Part shown: positions 10,619-23,089 of the stretch, piece by piece
How positions within the stretch are numbered: the first letter of the stretch is position 1
Layout of the letters: each line of letters starts with the position of its first letter
Origin: Meconema thalassinum
Lineage: Eukaryota; Arthropoda; Insecta; Orthoptera; Tettigoniidae
Direction: 5' to 3'
DNA length: 64,000 bases
Assembly: GCA_946902985.2 (NCBI GenBank)
Contig: OX336396.1
Span: 236,174,297-236,238,296 of the forward strand
Notes under the pieces: generated by a model
Told to the model about the DNA's origin: nothing
Database searches by the model: none
What the model saw: the letters and a program-made list of their open reading frames with translations, nothing else
Program-made: the position numbers and the translations under genes

Positions 10619-11159
10619 TCTTAGTTTTGACTCGTTCTAGACCTCAGACCTGGAAATCGAGTTAAGACCACCAGTACAAGAGCTAAAAGTGCTTACCACT
10701 GCAACACAAAATGGATAGCTGGTAACATTATACAACCGGAAATGATTATATTTCTGTTAGCAATGCATTTTGTCATCAGCCTACTGTCTGAGCACTGGCA
10801 GCAACACAGTTTAATTTAGAACAAGCGTGTGTGTGTGTGTGTGTGTATAGATTATTAGCCTCAAGTATTTAAAGCTTGTTGTGTGTAGCGACCATCTTGT
10901 CCCGGTAACCACTGAGCATTTTTGTGTTTTAGCTATCATCTTTAACCAATCAATTAAAGATAGTCTACTCTTAATTCTTGAATCGATAAATCAGAGTTTG
11001 TGTACACCATTTGACATTTATTAACCCATACCTGCAACCTATACTCTCTCTATACTGCAGTTCGATATGAAATCAAGTTTCAATGGTAAAAGACTTGTCA
11101 GTCACCATACATGTAGCCTACACTAATTCTTTCTCTACCTAGCTATGTTTCATCACACA
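10619..11159. other. No recognisable gene; GT microsatellite
   Basis: Contains (GT)n at about 10828-10846. Nothing else recognised. Confidence 0.5.
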
Positions 11160-11792
11160 TGGTAAACATCTCACATGTTCGTATCCGATTATTAGTTTAT
11201 AAAATCTCAGGTCGATGACCTTGATGTATTGGGTATTTTGGGTAAATTCATTGGCCATGGGAAAGGGTTGACCATTCTAACTCCTATGACACCTCGCATG
11301 TTGATATTCGATTATTAGTTCATAAAATCTTAGGTCAATGACCTTGCTGTTTTGAATCTTTTGGGTAAATTCGTTGGCCATGGAAAAGGGTTGACCATCC
11401 TGAGTCCCATGACACCTCACTTGAGCCTCTCTGATTATTAGTTAGCGAGATATTAACAAAAGTACAGTTAGGCTCTTTTGACAAAAAAAAATACATTCAA
11501 AAACAGAATGTCACCTCGAGTCCAACGACCTCTCATACAAGTGCCTAGCCTTATTGGTTCATGATATATTAAAAAGCTAATGACCTATTAGTTTTGGATC
11601 TTTTGGTAATTTTTTTAAAAATAACTCATCTATAAATCATTATTCAAAAAGACCGACCGCTTACAAAATCTCCCGAGTGCGCATGCGTAAAAACAAAATA
11701 CAAACATGTTAATTCATAGTAGCAATCGACTCTTCACATGCGTTTCATGTAGAACAACGTTTAATTTCATCATAGCATTAGGGAGCATGGGC

Positions 11793-12004
11793 CAGTCCGT
11801 AGGGATCAGTCCAAAGGGACCGGTCTAAAGGAATTAGTCAAAAGGACCCGTCAACAATGACCCGTCAACAATGACCCGTCCACAGGGACTCATCCACAAG
11901 GACCCGTCCACAGGGACTCGTCAACAAGGACTCGTCCACAAGGACCTGTCAACAATGACCTGTCTTCAATGACTTGTCAACAATGACCTGTCAACAATGA
12001 CCCG
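11793..12004 (+). repeat. 14-bp minisatellite (GACCYGTCMACAAK type)
   Basis: About 15 head-to-tail 14-bp units such as GACCCGTCAACAAT and GGACTCGTCCACAA. Outer units are more diverged than inner ones. Ends directly at the TTAGG-like patch. Confidence 0.9.
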
Positions 12005-12026
12005 TTAGGTTGGGTTAGGTTAGGTT
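12005..12026 (+). repeat. Short interstitial TTAGG telomere-like repeat
   Basis: Reads TTAGG-TTGGG-TTAGG-TTAGG-TTA. TTAGG is the ancestral arthropod telomere unit. Only four units, so not a functional telomere. Confidence 0.7.
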
Positions 12027-12460
12027 ACACTACAACCGCCATCTTTTAAAAAGCCCGCCCTCTTACAAAAGCTATGAGTGGGCATGCATAAAAACAAAAA
12101 ACAAGCATGTTAATTCATAGTGGCTATCCACCGTATACATGTCTCTTGTGTAGAACAACGTTTAATTCCATATTGGCATTCAAACTCTCACATGTTGCAC
12201 TTGGAAAGCGAGATTCTCTAAAAAAATACAATTTCACCCTCTAGTAGTGGTAGGTTTTATTTTTGGGGTGGAAATATGTTATTCATTGGAAAGCGGGTAT
12301 CAGCCCGAGTTCAATGACACCTCATTCATCAAAGTCCGACCATGCGTTCGAGATATATCGCGCCGCCGCCATCTCGTGTGGAGGGTGTGGAGCAGGTGGC
12401 ATTAGAACTCTCACACACTACTGGGTTTGCATACCTAAAAATCATCTCATTTTATTTTAA

Positions 12461-12720
12461 AATTTTAAAATGACAGGAAAAATATGCCCAAAATGGCACA
12501 AAAGATGACTGGAGAAGCATAGTTTATATACACAAAATACAATGTCGCCAACACATGAACACTAAAAGAGTTGAGACGAGAGGTCAAAATATCAGTCCTG
12601 TTGACTTCGTTCAACATAATTATATACACGGGTAGGGTTTTATCAGCGCAAACTCAATCGTCTATACTGATCCCTAAATCATTTAGCATTCACACGTTGA
12701 AGATCAATAAGAAAAAAAAA
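12461..12720. other. No recognisable feature
   Basis: AT-rich spacer before repeat G copy 2. Confidence 0.45.
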
Positions 12721-12956
12721 TCCTCTCGGCACGCAGGAAGGCGGAGGTAGATTTCACCGGGCAAACTAGGGGATTGGCTATAATAGGCAAAATATGCAGG
12801 TTTTCGTAGAAGGATCAGACCTCATTTACTGCGAAGAAGTATTTTACAATGTAATTGGAGTTCAATTAACTTTTCTTTCGTCTTACTATGCATATTTTTA
12901 ACATTTTATTGTGTTAGGGGTACGGTAACCTTCTTGTCATTTGGGGTCCATTTTTA

Positions 12957-15900
12957 GACTATTTTCAATTTTGAAAAAGTAGGCTTATGAGATCACCTTT
13001 TGTCCGTGTGTGTGTGCGTGTGTGTGTGTGTGTGTGAGAGAGGTGTGTGTGTGTCCGCCCCTAATAACTTTTAAACGTCTGGAGCGATTTCAATGAAACT
13101 CGGTGAGTTCATAGTAATATTCCAGGCGACCTCGACCGTGCCCTTCAAAATTTGTTACGTCTCACCAATCCAACATGGCGGCTGTGCGAAATATTTCACC
13201 AGCATTCAATATCTCCGAAACTATTACCGATATCACCCTGGAATTTATTACGGTGATCAAGGGAACTACTAGACGTTCACCTATGTGACTTTTGAAAAAC
13301 TGGTAACTACAAAACCAACATGGCGGCCACGCGAATTCGCGACTTTTAAATAGGCGTTTCTCGCGATTTAACCAACCAAACGCAATAAAACTTGGTACAG
13401 TATATGTTTATACACATTGTAATGCACCGACATCTAACTTGGTTCAATTGTTTATATAACCACAAGCTGTACCCGGCCTGCGTTGCAATGCCAATCAAAG
13501 AAAGTGTGGGCGTTGAAATTCTGTTTCTTGAAGTGCTTTTGGATACAAAACATGATAACTGCCTCTAAGCTATCGTAAAATGGATTTTCTAATTTAGAAC
13601 CATTCGTGGAAGCGTGCACAACAACTTTCAAAAGTTTCATCGCTGTCACACATTTGTTGAATCTACTCGTACGCTACCTGTTGTGAAATGGATTCACTAA
13701 GTCGAAACCCTTCCCTGGCGTGTACACAATAACTCATCAATGATTCATCGCAATCGGATGAATTGTATATGCAGGTATACGGGGTTTTGTTTAAACAATT
13801 CGTGCGCTGTCACTCATTTGTTGAATTTACTCGTGCGCTACCTATTGAGAAATGTATTACTAAGTCGATGCCCTTCCCTGGCGTGTACACAATAACTCAT
13901 CAAGGTTTCATCGCAATCGAAGAATGTTATTGAACGCAATAGGGGATTTTGTTGAAACAGTTCGCGCGTCGTCACCCATTTGTTGCATCTACTCTTGCGC
14001 TACTTAATGTGAAATGGATTTACTAAGTCCCCTTCCCTGGCGGGTACACAATAACTGATCAATGTTTCATCGCAATCGGATGAATAGTATATGAACGCAT
14101 ACCTGATTTTGTTTAAACGATTCGCGATCCGTCACTCTTTTGTTGAATCTACTCGTGCGCTACCTGCTGTAAAATGTATTTACTAAGTTAGAAACCGTCA
14201 CGTAAGTGTCCACAACATCTCACCCAAGTTTCATCGCTATCGGACTAATGGGATATGAAGACATAGGGGACTGCATTGAAACGCTCCGCATGTCCTCGTT
14301 CATTTGTCGAATCTACTCGTGTGCTACCCACTGTGAAATGTATTTACTAAGCAGGAAACCTTCCTTGGAGTGTCCACCATATTTCACCCAAGTTTCACCG
14401 CTAACAGCAGAATGGTATATGACCTTATACGGGACTTTGTTGAAACGCTTCGCGCGTCGTCCCTCATTTGTTGAATCAACTTGTGCGCTGCATATTGTAT
14501 AGTGGATTTACTAAGCCAGAAATTTTCCATGACGTGTACACAACATCTCACCCAAGTTTCATAGCTACGGACGAATGGTACATGTATGCATACGGGACTT
14601 GGTTGAAACGCTTCGCGTGTCGTCGCTCATTTATTGATTCTACTCTTGCGCTACATATTGTAATATGGCTGTACTCAGCCAGAAACCTTCCCTGGAGTGT
14701 ACACAACATCTCACCCAAGTTTCATCGCAATCGGATGAATGGTATGTGAACGTATACGGGACGTTGTCGAAACGCTTCACGCGTAGTCACTCATTTGTTG
14801 AATATAAACGTGCGCTTCGTATTGTAAAATGGATTTACTTAGCCAGAAACCTTTCCTGGAGTGTACACAACAATTCACCAAACATTTATCAATATCAGAC
14901 GACTGGTATATGACTTTATACGGGACTTTGTTGAAACGCTTCGCGTGTCATCGCTCATTTGTTGAATCTACTGGTGCGATACCTATTGTAAAATGTATGT
15001 ACTAAGCCAGAAACCTTCCCTGGAGTGTACACAACATCTCACCCAAGTTTCATCGCTATCGGATGAATGGTATATGAAATTATATGGGACTTTGTTGAAA
15101 CGCTTCGCGCGCCGTTGCCCATTTGTTGATTCTACTCGTGCTCTGCCTATTTTTAAAGGGATTTACTAAGCTAGAAACCTTCCCTGGAGTGCACACAAAA
15201 TCTCAGCCTAGTTTCATCGCTATCGGACGAATGGTATATGAACGCAAACGTGACTTTGTTGAAATGCTTCGCGCGTCGTAGCTCATTTGTTGAATCTACT
15301 CGTGCGCTGCCTATTGTAAAGTGGATGTACTGAGCCAGAAAATTTCCCTGCAGTGTACACAACATTTTACGCAAGTTTCATAGCTATCGGACGAATGGTA
15401 TATGAATGCATACGGGACTTTGTTGAAACGCATTGCGTGTCGTAGCTCATTTGTTGAATCTACTTGTGCGCTATCTACTGTGAAATGTATTCACTAATTT
15501 TGAAACCTTCACGTAAGTGTACACAACATCTCACCCAAGTTTCATCGCTATCGGACGAATGGTATATGAACACAAACGGGACTTTGTTGAAATGCTTCGC
15601 GCCTCGTCGCTCATTTGTTGAATCTACGCGTGCGCTACCTATTGTAAAATGGATTTACTAAGTCAGAAACCTTCCTTGGAGTGTACTCAACATCTCACCC
15701 AAGTTTCATCGCAATCGGACGAATGGTATATGACCGCATAGGAGACATACCCACAGACATACCCACAGACAAACTATCACGTTACATTGATTTATATAGG
15801 CCTATATATAGATAAGATGGCGGATGAGCGAAATATTTCACCGGCATTCAATATCTCTGAAACTATTAGCTGTATCACCCTGAAATTTTATACGGAGATA

Positions 15901-16834
15901 AAGGGCACTACTGGAAGTTTATCTATATGACTTTCAAAAACCAATTATTTACAAAACGAACATGGCGCTTGAGCGAATTTGAAAATTTTAAATAGACCTT
16001 TCTCGCGATTTAATGTTCCAAACGCAATGAAATCTGGTACAGGAAATGTTTATACACATTGCAATACACTGGTATCAAAATTTAGTTCAATTGTTTACAT
16101 AACCTCAAGATGGCGGCTGTGCAAATTTTAAAATTAAGTTTTAATTTCTTGTGTCGTAATCAAGCGATCGAAGTGAAAGTTTGAATAATGAACCTACGCA
16201 ATAATTTTCCTTCAATGGTAGATGACTCTAAGGCCTATACATTTAACAATCGAACATGGCGACCATCCGAAATATTCAGACAACTTTGAATATCTACGAA
16301 TCTATTATAGCATACAAACTGATTTTTTTATGTTCATAGGGGCTATGAACTTAAGTTCACCTATAGGACTTTAAATAACCTGGTGATCACAAATCCAACA
16401 TGGCGGCGACGCGAAGTATAAATATTCACATGGACGTTTCTCGCAATTTAACCATCCGAGTGCAGTGAAACGTGGTACAGTAAATCCTTTTACGAATGTT
16501 AATCCACTGACATCTAATTTATTTCAATTGTTTTCATAACCACAATATGGCAGCTGTGCGAAATTTTAAATTCTCCTTATTACTTCTTGTGTCCTAACCA
16601 TGCGATTGAAGTTTGAATGCTACACGTACACAATAATCTTCATGTAACAGTACATAACTCTAGGACCTACATATATAAAATCCAACATGGCGACCATCGG
16701 AAATATTCAGTCGGTACTCAATATCTACGAATCTATTACAGCAATCAAACTGAAATTTTGTATGTTGATAGTGGCAGTTAATATAAGTAGGATATATGAA
16801 AATAGGCTGTATAGTTCTTCACGGAACTACTTGT
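12957..16834 (-). mobile_element. Element E (copy E4), non-autonomous, with nested W array
   Basis: Placed exactly by the empty site in repeat G copy 1: GTCCATTTTTA at the left and TTATACTTGTGG at the right share only TTA/TAA. The left end has a hairpin (CTATTTTC / GAAAAAGTAG) followed by CTTATGAGATCAC. The right end, read on the minus strand, is ACAAGTAGTTCCGTGAAGAA, another hairpin. Inside, ~145-bp monomers headed by AACATGGCGGC or similar stand at about 13155, 13318, 15960, 16108, 16252, 16398, 16545 and 16684. A 2.35-kb W element interrupts it at about 13464-15813. No ORF of significance. Confidence 0.82.
13464..15813 (+). repeat. Element W, copy 1: 164-bp tandem array
   Basis: Starts AGCTGTACCCGGCCTGCG after AACCACA and ends in a (TATA)-rich stretch before AGATGGCGG, interrupting element E4. 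From about 13650 to 15740 it holds about 13 head-to-tail monomers of ~164 bp, each with CATTTGTTGAATCTACTCG, GGATTTACTAAGCCAGAAAC, CACCCAAGTTTCATCGC and ATACGGGACTTTGTTGAAAC. The short ORFs crossing the units are repeat read-through and not conserved as protein. Confidence 0.88.
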
Positions 16835-16934
16835 TATACTTGTGGTCACACCGTCCTTATGCAAGGTTTGGAACTGATGTGTAACTATCTAACAGTCTGT
16901 TACTTCTTCACGTCAAATTTTATCTCCCGCAGAG

Positions 16935-17345
16935 ATGTTGGTTGATTCTTCAGTTTAGGGCTGCGACATCGCGGTCATGTAACCCCGTGTACTTTGGGTG
17001 TGTGTAGAATCTGTCTGTATGCGGTGTTAATTGTGATGGCAGTATTAGTCTGTAATTCAGATTTTTAAATCAGTTAAGGACTGCAGACGGTCAATTTCAA
17101 GTAGTAGTTGCTAATGTTGGTACCAAATATACCGTCAACGACACCTAGCTGTGAACTGGGCTACTAGATGCCACCGCAACCTGTAACTTGCAACGAACGT
17201 TGGACTTCCCCTCTGAAGGAAAGCATACCGAAGGATTTTCAGCGCTCTTTGAAAATCCGACGACTTCGGCCGGCTTTGAACCCGCGACCTTGGGCATAGA
17301 AGTTCAGCAGGCTACCAGCGAGGCTACGTCATCGAAGCCGCTTCC
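16935..17345 (-). mobile_element. SINE family E inside repeat G copy 2
   Basis: Same position, orientation and structure as 4451-4803: tail TTGGTTGATTCTTCAGTTTAG at left, tRNA-like head at right near 17320-17345. Confidence 0.7.
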
Positions 17346-18079
17346 CACATAGTGAGATGGAAAACTGAATGTGATCTCGTTGTCATGGCAACCTCTGATA
17401 GCTCATCCCTCATCAATTTAGAAGTGTTGTCATGGTAACCTCTGATGGCTCTTAGGATTTTCTTCTAATTCCGAAATCATTTTTCTCATCCCTTGGCGTA
17501 ATGGTGGGTTGTATCAAAAATTCTTTCAGACAAAAGTTTTAGGTAATTATTAGGGGAATATCATCCATTTTTAACGGTTTTGATATTGTGCCTATTAAGA
17601 GAGATATGATTAATGTTTTCCAAAAAACCCACTTTTTTCCACCCCATTGGTCAATGGTTGGTGCTATCAAGAACCTTTTCCAACATAAATTTTTGGCACT
17701 TATCCGACACATAACATGAACTTTGAACGGATTCGATATTTCATATATTTAGAGAGTTATAGTGATATTTAACTTTTTGAAAAAAAGCCCCCCATTTTTA
17801 CCCCCCTTCAACCGATTTTTTCCATTAACGAACTCAACCGGGATTTTATAGGGATACATATTATGTAAAAAATTCAAAGTGATTGGTGCAAAATTACGGC
17901 AGTTATCGTGTCCACAAGAAACTGATATATATACATATATACATAAATTATATATAAACTTTTGAACTGACGGTGGTTTTGGGGTCTGGGGGATGTGAAA
18001 CGCGAAGATATGTCAAAATTTTCCGGAAGTCGAAACATGGTACCCATTGCAATAGTTAGCTTTCTAATGAAATCTACCT

Positions 18080-19437
18080 AATTATCACATGTTAAAAAAA
18101 TTATCACTTTTCACTGTTCTTTTCTCAAAAATATCGTAGCAATCTTTTGACTAACACTTTCAGGATGCAGTAACATCAGGGTTGGTTTAAATATAAAGTT
18201 GTTCATAATATATAGAATACAATATAATTTCATGGACTTTGAGCATTTTTAGATTCGAAGAACAGAAAATATCTATTTAATCATAGATCTCAATCCAAAG
18301 TCTATTCAAAAATTTGACTCAATCAAAAATATAATTATCAAAAATATAAATTCCATTCCACACGGATTCAATCAATAAATCAATTGCTTATCCCTTGAAA
18401 ATATTAATTAGGAAATTTGAAATATCATTCAGAATATTTATAATGAAACAATTTATTATTATTATCCAAATTAATTTTGACAAAATGTCAAACATGTTAA
18501 GCATCAATTTATTTGCAAAAATGTATATTTATTTTTATAGGATCTGAAAATCCTTTCAGCTTATAGTGGTTGTTATTAAATAACAATTTCAAATAACAGC
18601 ATCAGCCCATACGATTTACACGTGATAAAAATCACAGAATTATAGTTAGCATTTAGACAACGGTAAAGTTTTCCTGAATGAAAGGAATTAGTAGAACAAT
18701 AACAATTTTACGGGTAAGCAATTACTAGAAATATTTTTTAAACACGTGGGTCAACTGTAAATTAATAATGATGGTTCAACAAAGAAAGTGTGGCTAAAAC
18801 GACTCCTCTACTACATCAAAGACACCCAACCTATAATATAATTGGTGCTCCAATTTACAACAACCTCATTCCTGCGACTTAGATTGCGCACTCATAATGG
18901 CATATAACTTTCTGCACACACACAATGACATCTTCCCAAATTATACAAAATAATCAAGCCTTTGCTTGTTACGACAAATGGAACATTCAGAAATCAGTAA
19001 ACCTCACCAATGAGTTTACGACAATGTTAACAATAATTTTACCATCAGTTTGAAACATCCACACTGTGTTAATATTAGCAAAAACGTTTTGAAAGTCGTT
19101 GCTCCATAATGATTTTATTTTATATAAACTCTAGCAAAAACCTTGCTTTATACATGCTTATCTTCCCGTTTCACTTCTTTCCGTGTCTTCTCAAAGCTTT
19201 AATATGTAATGCAAACGTGAAATAATTTCACTGAATTAATCTGTTATTTATATGCATGCGATAACCACTAACCTTCGGAATTAACAAATATCCGATTTAG
19301 AATATGACTTCAAATGTCAACTGCATTAATCATACAACCAGAAAATGATTATTAGAAATCACCAATGTTTATTATTATTATTTTAGAAAATAGAAAAATA
19401 ATTATTATTATTAAATCACATTATTATTATTAAATCA

Positions 19438-19439
<2 letters not shown>
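18080..19439. other. AT-rich DNA without recognised features
   Basis: No ORF above background and no familiar repeat; probably unique or very old sequence. Confidence 0.5.

Positions 19440-19480
<41 letters not shown>
19440..19480. repeat. (TTA)n microsatellite
   Basis: About 13 uninterrupted trinucleotide units, with two shorter TTA runs just upstream. Confidence 0.95.
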
Positions 19481-19481
<1 letters not shown>

Positions 19482-19629
19482 TCTCAACCAAAAATGGGTT
19501 TAAAGTTATTAAACTGTTCGGGGAATATCACCCTCGACCTCCAAATAATGGATAACTATCCATTCCACACCTTAGATTAATTCTTAAATCTCAAATTACG
19601 GCGGCTAATGACAGCAATAAGAAAAAAAT

Positions 19630-19960
19630 GAATGAAAATCCACAGCCTGCTTCCAGTCTCCGACCGGGTCAGGAATGGAATGAATGAAGCCCCCATCTAG
19701 CGGCGAGGATATGAACTGTGCCGGCTGCCGAGGCCTGACGCACTCCTCTGGGGCAATGATTAAATGAATGACAGATGAAATGAAATGATAGTGGAGAGTG
19801 TTGCTGGAATGAAATTTTGACAGGGAAAACCGGAGTACCCGGAGAAAAACCTGTCTGCCTCCGTTTTGTCCAGCACAGATCTCACATGGAGTGACCGGGA
19901 TTTGAACCACGGACCCAGCGGTGAGAGGCCGGCGTGCTGCCGCCTAAGCCACGGAGGCTC
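19630..19960 (-). mobile_element. SINE family A (tRNA-headed), full length, 13-bp TSD
   Basis: Minus strand starts GCCTCCGTGGCTTAGGCGGC (box A region) with box B GGTTCAAATCCCGGTC. The body carries GGAGGCAGACAGG, CGGGTACTCCGG and CTCGCCGCTAGATGGGGGC, and the end is GTGGATTTTCATTC. ATAAGAAAAAAAT flanks it at 19617-19629 and 19961-19973. Confidence 0.92.
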
Positions 19961-20114
19961 ATAAGAAAAAAATATCAAAATAAAATAAATGCTCGTTCTG
20001 CTCGCCCATAAATGTCGAATCATTGAAGTCTGAGTAAAAACGACTCAGATCCAAGCTCAAATTTCGAAAGAAAAATATTTGCAACAGCAAATAAACATAT
20101 CGATGACTAGAAAA

Positions 20115-21500
20115 ACAAGTAGTTCCGTGAAGAACTATACAGCCTACTTTTCATGCCAATGATTATTCTACAGTATATGAACCTATCTAGAATAATGACG
20201 AAATTAAGTTGGTAATATCGAAATATCTAATTAGTTCAAAATATACCTGGTATAATGTAGCCTAATAGAGCACTACAGTTGGCAGCCCTGGTGACTGAAT
20301 ATATTCTTAGTTCCACCTCTTAAGGTACAGAATACATAATTTGGTTGAAGTCCAATGGACGTTACATGCAGTTAGACACTGGATCTATCAGCACGCGTAA
20401 AAGCATGTTGCCAACAATACCATGCGTGTGCTGGTCAGAAATAATCTGAATTATTATGATATCTTGTTGTGCCAATTTTGGATGAAATCCATTTGTTAGT
20501 ATAGAAGTTACATGTATTTTAAAATTGGACATATCAGCAGGCATAGAATCATGTTGGCAGCACTGCCTTGTATTAATTACTCCAAATTAATCTAGAATGT
20601 CAGGTGCTATACATGTGCAAAGTACAGAGCTGTTGGCTTGCATACTTTCTGATATATTGATATTAGGGTAAAAAGAATATAGACAGCATTTATTAACAGT
20701 TGGCAGCCCTGATTGCTCTTAACAATACTTATAGTCATATCTGTTATGGTACACATAGCACATACGAAATTTGGTTGAAATCCAACTGATAGTATAGAAG
20801 TTACATGTATTTCAAAATTGGTACTATTAGCAGGCTTATAATCATGTTGGTAGACCTGACGTATATAAGTTACTCCAAATTAATCTAAAATGTCAGAATA
20901 TACGTGTGCATAGTTTAAAGCTGTTGGCTTGCATACTTTCTGATATATTGGTATTTGGATTAAAAAAATAGAGAGAGCAATTATGAACAGTTGGCAGCCC
21001 TGGTGGTTCTTAAGAATACGCTCAGACATATCTGTTTATGCACAGATATTACATACAAAATTTGGTTGAAATCCAATTGATAGTGTAGAATTTATATGCA
21101 TTTAAACATTGGACCTATCAGAAGGCTTAAAATTATTTTGGCAACACTGTCATGGTTGGCCTCCTGGAAATTAAACTGAAATAGTATTATCTACATGTGT
21201 GCCAATTTTGGAATAGCTCCCATGCATACCTTGCAAGATATCCAACATGGAGCTCAAATTTCTATTGCGTTTTTTCAGCAGTTGGTAGCACTGACATCAT
21301 TTTCAAATATGGACGTGAGCTATTCCAGTGCACATCTTTACTCATACTAAATTTGGTTTTGATTGCTGCTGACGTTTAGGAGTTGATAGGGGGGGACACA
21401 CACACAGCCAGACAGACAGACAGACAGACACACATTTTCCCGGATCGATCTCATAAGTCTACTTTTTCCTCATTTTTGCAAAATGTGAAAAGTAGGCTAA
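20115..21500 (+). mobile_element. Element E (copy E1), 'TGGCAGCC' variant
   Basis: Begins ACAAGTAGTTCCGTGAAGAA (hairpin) and ends with CATAAGTCTACTTTTTCC... and a closing AAAGTAGGCTAA, the family's two ends. Interior monomers headed by TTGGCAGCCCTGGTG or TTGGYARCACTG occur at about 20278, 20555, 20700, 20849, 20993, 21138 and 21282, i.e. ~145 bp apart. Their sequence is otherwise unlike that in E4/E6 or E2/E3. An (ACAG)n run lies at about 21405-21430 near the right end. Confidence 0.8.
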
Positions 21501-22850
21501 AGATGTGTTGGCAAGACTGTAGAAAATATGAGAAAATCCAACTAACTATGCATATAAGTCCTGTAAATTGCAGCTTATATTCGTGTAGGTCTTGATGTTA
21601 GAAGTCTGGCCTGAACCAAATTATTCAGTCTTCCTGTTGTCTGTCCCATTAGGACGCGTACTTATAATCTCGTATCGGCTTCCATTTTATACCCACAAGC
21701 TGTCTACACAGACATAGTGGCGTTCATAATATCTTGCAGAAAAATGTTGGCAGCTTCAAAAGCTGAAGTGAAGTTGACAGGGGTCTGATCTAAACGATCC
21801 ATGTTGAAAATAATTACCATGACCCAACTGTGATATAATCAGTATTCTAGTACGCTCACAATCTTATTCAGCACAATTACGAATTCTGTCGAGTTGGTTG
21901 GGCAGAGCTTCTCACTCTTCAGGTCACACAAGGCAAACCTGTATTCCCATCATCGGCTTTTGAATTGTAATATGCAAGATAGCTATTAAGATTACTGACT
22001 TATCTTGGCTGGTCCAACGAACAAGACTAAAACTTGTCCCTAGACTGTTGAATATAAATAATCCAGCTATAAGTGATTGTGGACTGTAGAAAGAAATATA
22101 GACAAAGTCTATCATATGTCCAAGTTGTAGCGGTAAGAAATTACCAAGTGCCACAGACTTATATCACCTCGGTGATAACGTAGAAAAGTGCGAAACTCAC
22201 TTGAAATGTTTAACACTTTCAGTAACCATGTACTGTGGAAAATTTCTAAGTCCACAGCTTGTGCTGTAAATCGAAGATTAAAGCAACCATGTGCTTGGCG
22301 ATAGTAACGATGTTCGTAGTTTGTCGAGAGTTAAGCGGCTAGAGCGCTTACGTAGAGTAGCACGTCCAAGGCAACGGAGTGCTGATGACGAAGTGAACAT
22401 ACATGTACCTGGGAGGCACGCCATATATACTCCTCGGCTGGCCGGTTCGAGGTCAATGCGCAGAAAATGCTGAAACTAAAACAGCTCATAACTCGGCTTC
22501 CACTCGATCAATTTCTTTGAAACAAAGCTCATTCTTCTTCCCTTGTCCGTGCCAGTAATCTGATATAGGTTTCATGTTTCCATCTCATCGGAAAATATTT
22601 AGTGACATATAGCCTCGACTACGATGCTCTCGTCCTACGTCATTTACCCACTTCTTGGCTGTCAAAACCTTCGAAAAGCTTCTAAGAAGGTTCGGCGCGC
22701 GCTATTCAAACATCCCATTCTGGACTTATCATCGTGGCCTGTTCCCTCAAATCTAGGCTCACGGCATGTACCCTTCAATCTAGGCAACTGGATTTGGGCA
22801 CAGTATTGTATATCCACCCCTTATTATTCCCGTTTTCCTACAGGGTCGGG
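21501..22850. other. No recognised feature
   Basis: Moderate GC patch at 22290-22480 with a 60-residue ORF that shows no family motif. Otherwise nothing recognised. Confidence 0.45.
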
Positions 22851-22854
22851 GATG

Positions 22855-23075
22855 AGATGCGATTGAAGAATTTGTGGCGGATGGTTTTTACGGCCGGATG
22901 CCCTTTCTAACGCCAACCTCATGAGAGGAGTTAATGAGAAATGAAATGAATGATGGTGAATGAAACTGGGTAAGGATGTGGAAGGAAGCGGCCGTGGCCT
23001 ATCAGAAGGTACCGTCCCAGCATTTGCCTGGAGTTGAAAATGGGAAACAATTTCAAGGACGGCAAATTGTTGATA
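22855..23075 (-). mobile_element. Partial SINE family C (3' body)
   Basis: GGCCGTGGCCTATCAGAAGG, the CCCAGCATTTGCC motif and GGGAAAC correspond to the body of the SINE at 51274-51751. The tRNA head is missing. Confidence 0.6.
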
Positions 23076-23089
23076 CACCGGTATTTTAT

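Larger units (their letters stand above)
11160..12460. repeat. Decayed direct repeats surrounding a minisatellite
   Basis: Two ~130-bp tandem copies (11168-11297 and 11298-11420) share ATTATTAGTTYATAAAATCT and GGCCATGGRAAAGGGTTGACC. More diverged copies follow to 12360. A ~145-bp direct repeat (about 11638-11783 and 12037-12180; GTTAATTCATAGT, AGAACAACGTTTAATT) brackets the 14-bp minisatellite. Confidence 0.65.
12721..18079. repeat. Repeat G, copy 2, split by an element E insertion
   Basis: Left part 12721-12956 and right part 16835-18079 match 4117-5565 in order. AGGTAGATTTCA (12745-12756) and TGAAATCTACCT (18068-18079) are its inverted termini. The SINE B seen left of copy 1 is absent here, which fixes the left end of the shared unit near TCCTCTCGGC. 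Confidence 0.78.

Noticed and set aside
14206..15661. Series of 65-98-residue ORFs with recurring 'PSLECTQHLTQVSS' type residues
   Set aside because: They are the 164-bp W monomer translated in one frame, with stops and shifts between units; no sign of selection on protein.
13630..15740. CRISPR-like regularity
   Set aside because: Units are ~164 bp with no short repeat/unique spacer alternation; eukaryotic tandem satellite.
12957..16834. Calling element E a canonical Helitron
   Set aside because: The hairpin and CTAA|T end fit in E2/E3, but there is no 5' TC, the CTRR is unclear in E4 and E7, and no Rep/helicase is present; kept as unclassified, HINE-like at most.
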